A stretch of 64,000 nucleotides of DNA from Prevotellaceae bacterium. GTDB taxonomy: Bacteria; Bacteroidota; Bacteroidia; Bacteroidales; Bacteroidaceae. Position numbers and translations under genes: made by a program. Positions 63,364-64,000 of this stretch are shown in pieces (within the stretch, counting starts at the first letter, position 1; every line of letters begins with the position of its first letter). The DNA lies in contig JAHZGX010000007.1 in assembly GCA_019420585.1 (NCBI GenBank), positions 44,986-108,985 of the forward strand, given 5' to 3'. Under the pieces are notes generated by a model, which was not told the origin of the DNA, did not search any database, and saw nothing but the letters and a program-made list of their open reading frames with translations.

Positions 63364-63443
63364 GTCTGCCCTCTCTCTCGTCCCCTTGGCCTCCCGGACA
63401 GGCCGTGGCGGTGTGCCAACGGGCTTTTGGACACGGCGCAAAG
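63294..63443. repeat. Dispersed 150-bp repeat, second copy (first at 25512-25663)
   Basis: The two copies are in the same orientation and about 85 percent identical by eye, with a small gap at about 63410. Each spans the first HU codons, the leader (with a short GGCCT/AGGCC hairpin) and the -7 promoter element. The leader is conserved at least as well as the codons. Confidence 0.8.
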
Positions 63444-63446
63444 GTA
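63439..63446 (-). promoter_or_regulatory. -7 element in front of HU fragment B
   Basis: TACCTTTG on the minus strand at the end of the conserved leader; the leader to the ATG is about 70 nt. Confidence 0.5.
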
Positions 63447-63645
63447 CGGCGGCGGTGGAGGGGCAACCGTGAAATTCCGTGAATTAGCATGAATTTAGGC
63501 TGTTTTGTTAGCATATGTTAACATTTCGTGCCGCTGTGTCTGAGATTGGGATCCGCAATGTGCTCCCTTCACGCCGGGGAAGTAGGGCATGGCCGGGTCA
63601 CGCTTGCTGGCCATGCTGCCCGGCAGGTTGTCTCTTGGCATTCAC

Positions 63646-63755
63646 CAAACCATTTGAGGATGCTAACCAAGTCATTTGAGGGTTGAAATCAAGTCGTTTG
63701 TGATTGGAAACAAGTCACTTGCGATTGTAACCAAGTCATTTGCGAGGGGAGGAAA
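63646..63755. repeat. Tandem array, five CAAGTCATTTG-type copies at 21-22-bp steps
   Basis: Cores begin at 63646 (worn, CAAACCATTTG), 63668, 63690, 63711 and 63732. This is the same family as the array at 25669-25799, including the variable 11-bp spacers. It lies about 200 bp upstream of the HU fragment B promoter. Confidence 0.85.
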
Positions 63756-63770
63756 GGCCTGTGTGGGAGG

Positions 63771-63909
63771 TGACAGATGACAGATAAAAACACTGTTTTT
63801 GCAAACTTTTATTAGATACTACTTGTAAACCGTGCTTAATATTAAGCACACTTTTTTTTACTATATATATAAGTTTATAGAAAAACCAGATATTATCTGT
63901 CATCTGTCA
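63771..63909. mobile_element. 139-bp AT-rich element with perfect 17-bp inverted ends
   Basis: TGACAGATGACAGATAA (63771-63787) is matched by its exact complement at 63893-63909. The inside is very AT-rich against its surroundings and holds an 18-bp perfect palindrome (GTGCTTAATATTAAGCAC, 63832-63849) followed by a run of T. It could be a MITE or a large hairpin/terminator. No target duplication is seen. Confidence 0.6.
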
Positions 63910-64000
63910 CTCTATGGCGAGGCGTTTTTGGGAAGTCCGCAATCCCGTTGCCCGACCTCGGAACCACGATGAAGCCTCGCACCCGTCCCCTTCTGACCCT
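63910..64000. other. Right edge, no supported gene
   Basis: An ATG at 63914 opens a frame to the window end on the plus strand, and the minus strand is open from the edge to a TAA inside the 139-bp element. Neither stretch is recognisable. Confidence 0.3.

Noticed and set aside
62275..63441. A 388-codon minus-strand frame over miaA
   Set aside because: Only its first part is real-looking (HU fragment B); the rest is the complement of miaA.
1..64000. tRNA or rRNA genes
   Set aside because: The intergenic regions were read for cloverleaf and rRNA motifs; none was recognised, though a dedicated search was not possible.

Overview
The window looks like chromosome from a Bacteroidales bacterium, most likely Prevotellaceae or a close relative, of moderately high GC. 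The grounds are the Bacteroidetes promoter form (TTTG, about 19 bp, then TAnnTTTG) in front of many genes, a fused lpxC/fabZ gene, NVEALA and 6-bladed-propeller proteins, a TonB-dependent receptor with carboxypeptidase-regulatory/MG2 surface proteins, a type IX secretion sorting tail, and a Na+-pumping methylmalonyl-CoA decarboxylase operon. The genus is an inference.

Layout: 1-4.6 kb holds the end of an ATPase gene coupled to a DUF4435 (TOPRIM-like) gene, facing trkA-dxs. 4.8-8.2 kb is a leftward DJ-1/ispD/recG operon, divergent from nadK and an ABC exporter (8.2-10.8 kb). A secreted SGNH hydrolase follows, then 1.2 kb almost without genes. 12.9-15.2 kb is a three-gene operon (NVEALA peptide, propeller lipoprotein, membrane winged-helix protein). 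15.5-18.2 kb is nrdD-nrdG. 18.5-22.2 kb is a large secreted GH31 enzyme with dockerin-like and cohesin-like tails, divergent from a coiled-coil protein/trmB/mrp operon. After a repeat-rich interval at 25.3-26.0 kb come ilvE, xseAB, a histidine phosphatase and the mmdA/oadG/biotin/oadB operon, whose biotin carrier has two biotinyl domains. 34.6-40.8 kb holds an M15-like protein, phoH, a T9SS-type GHL10 protein, purC, menG and aroE. 41.3-53.4 kb is a leftward surface operon: a TonB receptor, one short and two giant related proteins. 53.6-63.2 kb is a rightward housekeeping run: purM-like, prfA, DUF4153, pyrF, lpxD, lpxC/fabZ, lpxA, a PRiA4_ORF3-like protein and miaA.

Most of the window is ordinary core genome. 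The least explained part is between genes. Four arrays of short direct repeats from three sequence families (12.08, 25.67, 40.95 and 63.65 kb) all run at 22-23 bp, with an 11-12 bp core showing dyad symmetry and a variable spacer, like operator or iteron arrays. Two of them lie beside copies of the same roughly 150-bp segment, which is the promoter, leader and first codons of a truncated HU-family DNA-binding gene. One of these sits in a 465-bp interval bounded by perfect 20-bp inverted repeats; beyond the other is a 139-bp AT-rich element with perfect 17-bp inverted ends. This set of phased arrays, HU-leader fragments and inverted-repeat elements is the best candidate here for something undescribed.
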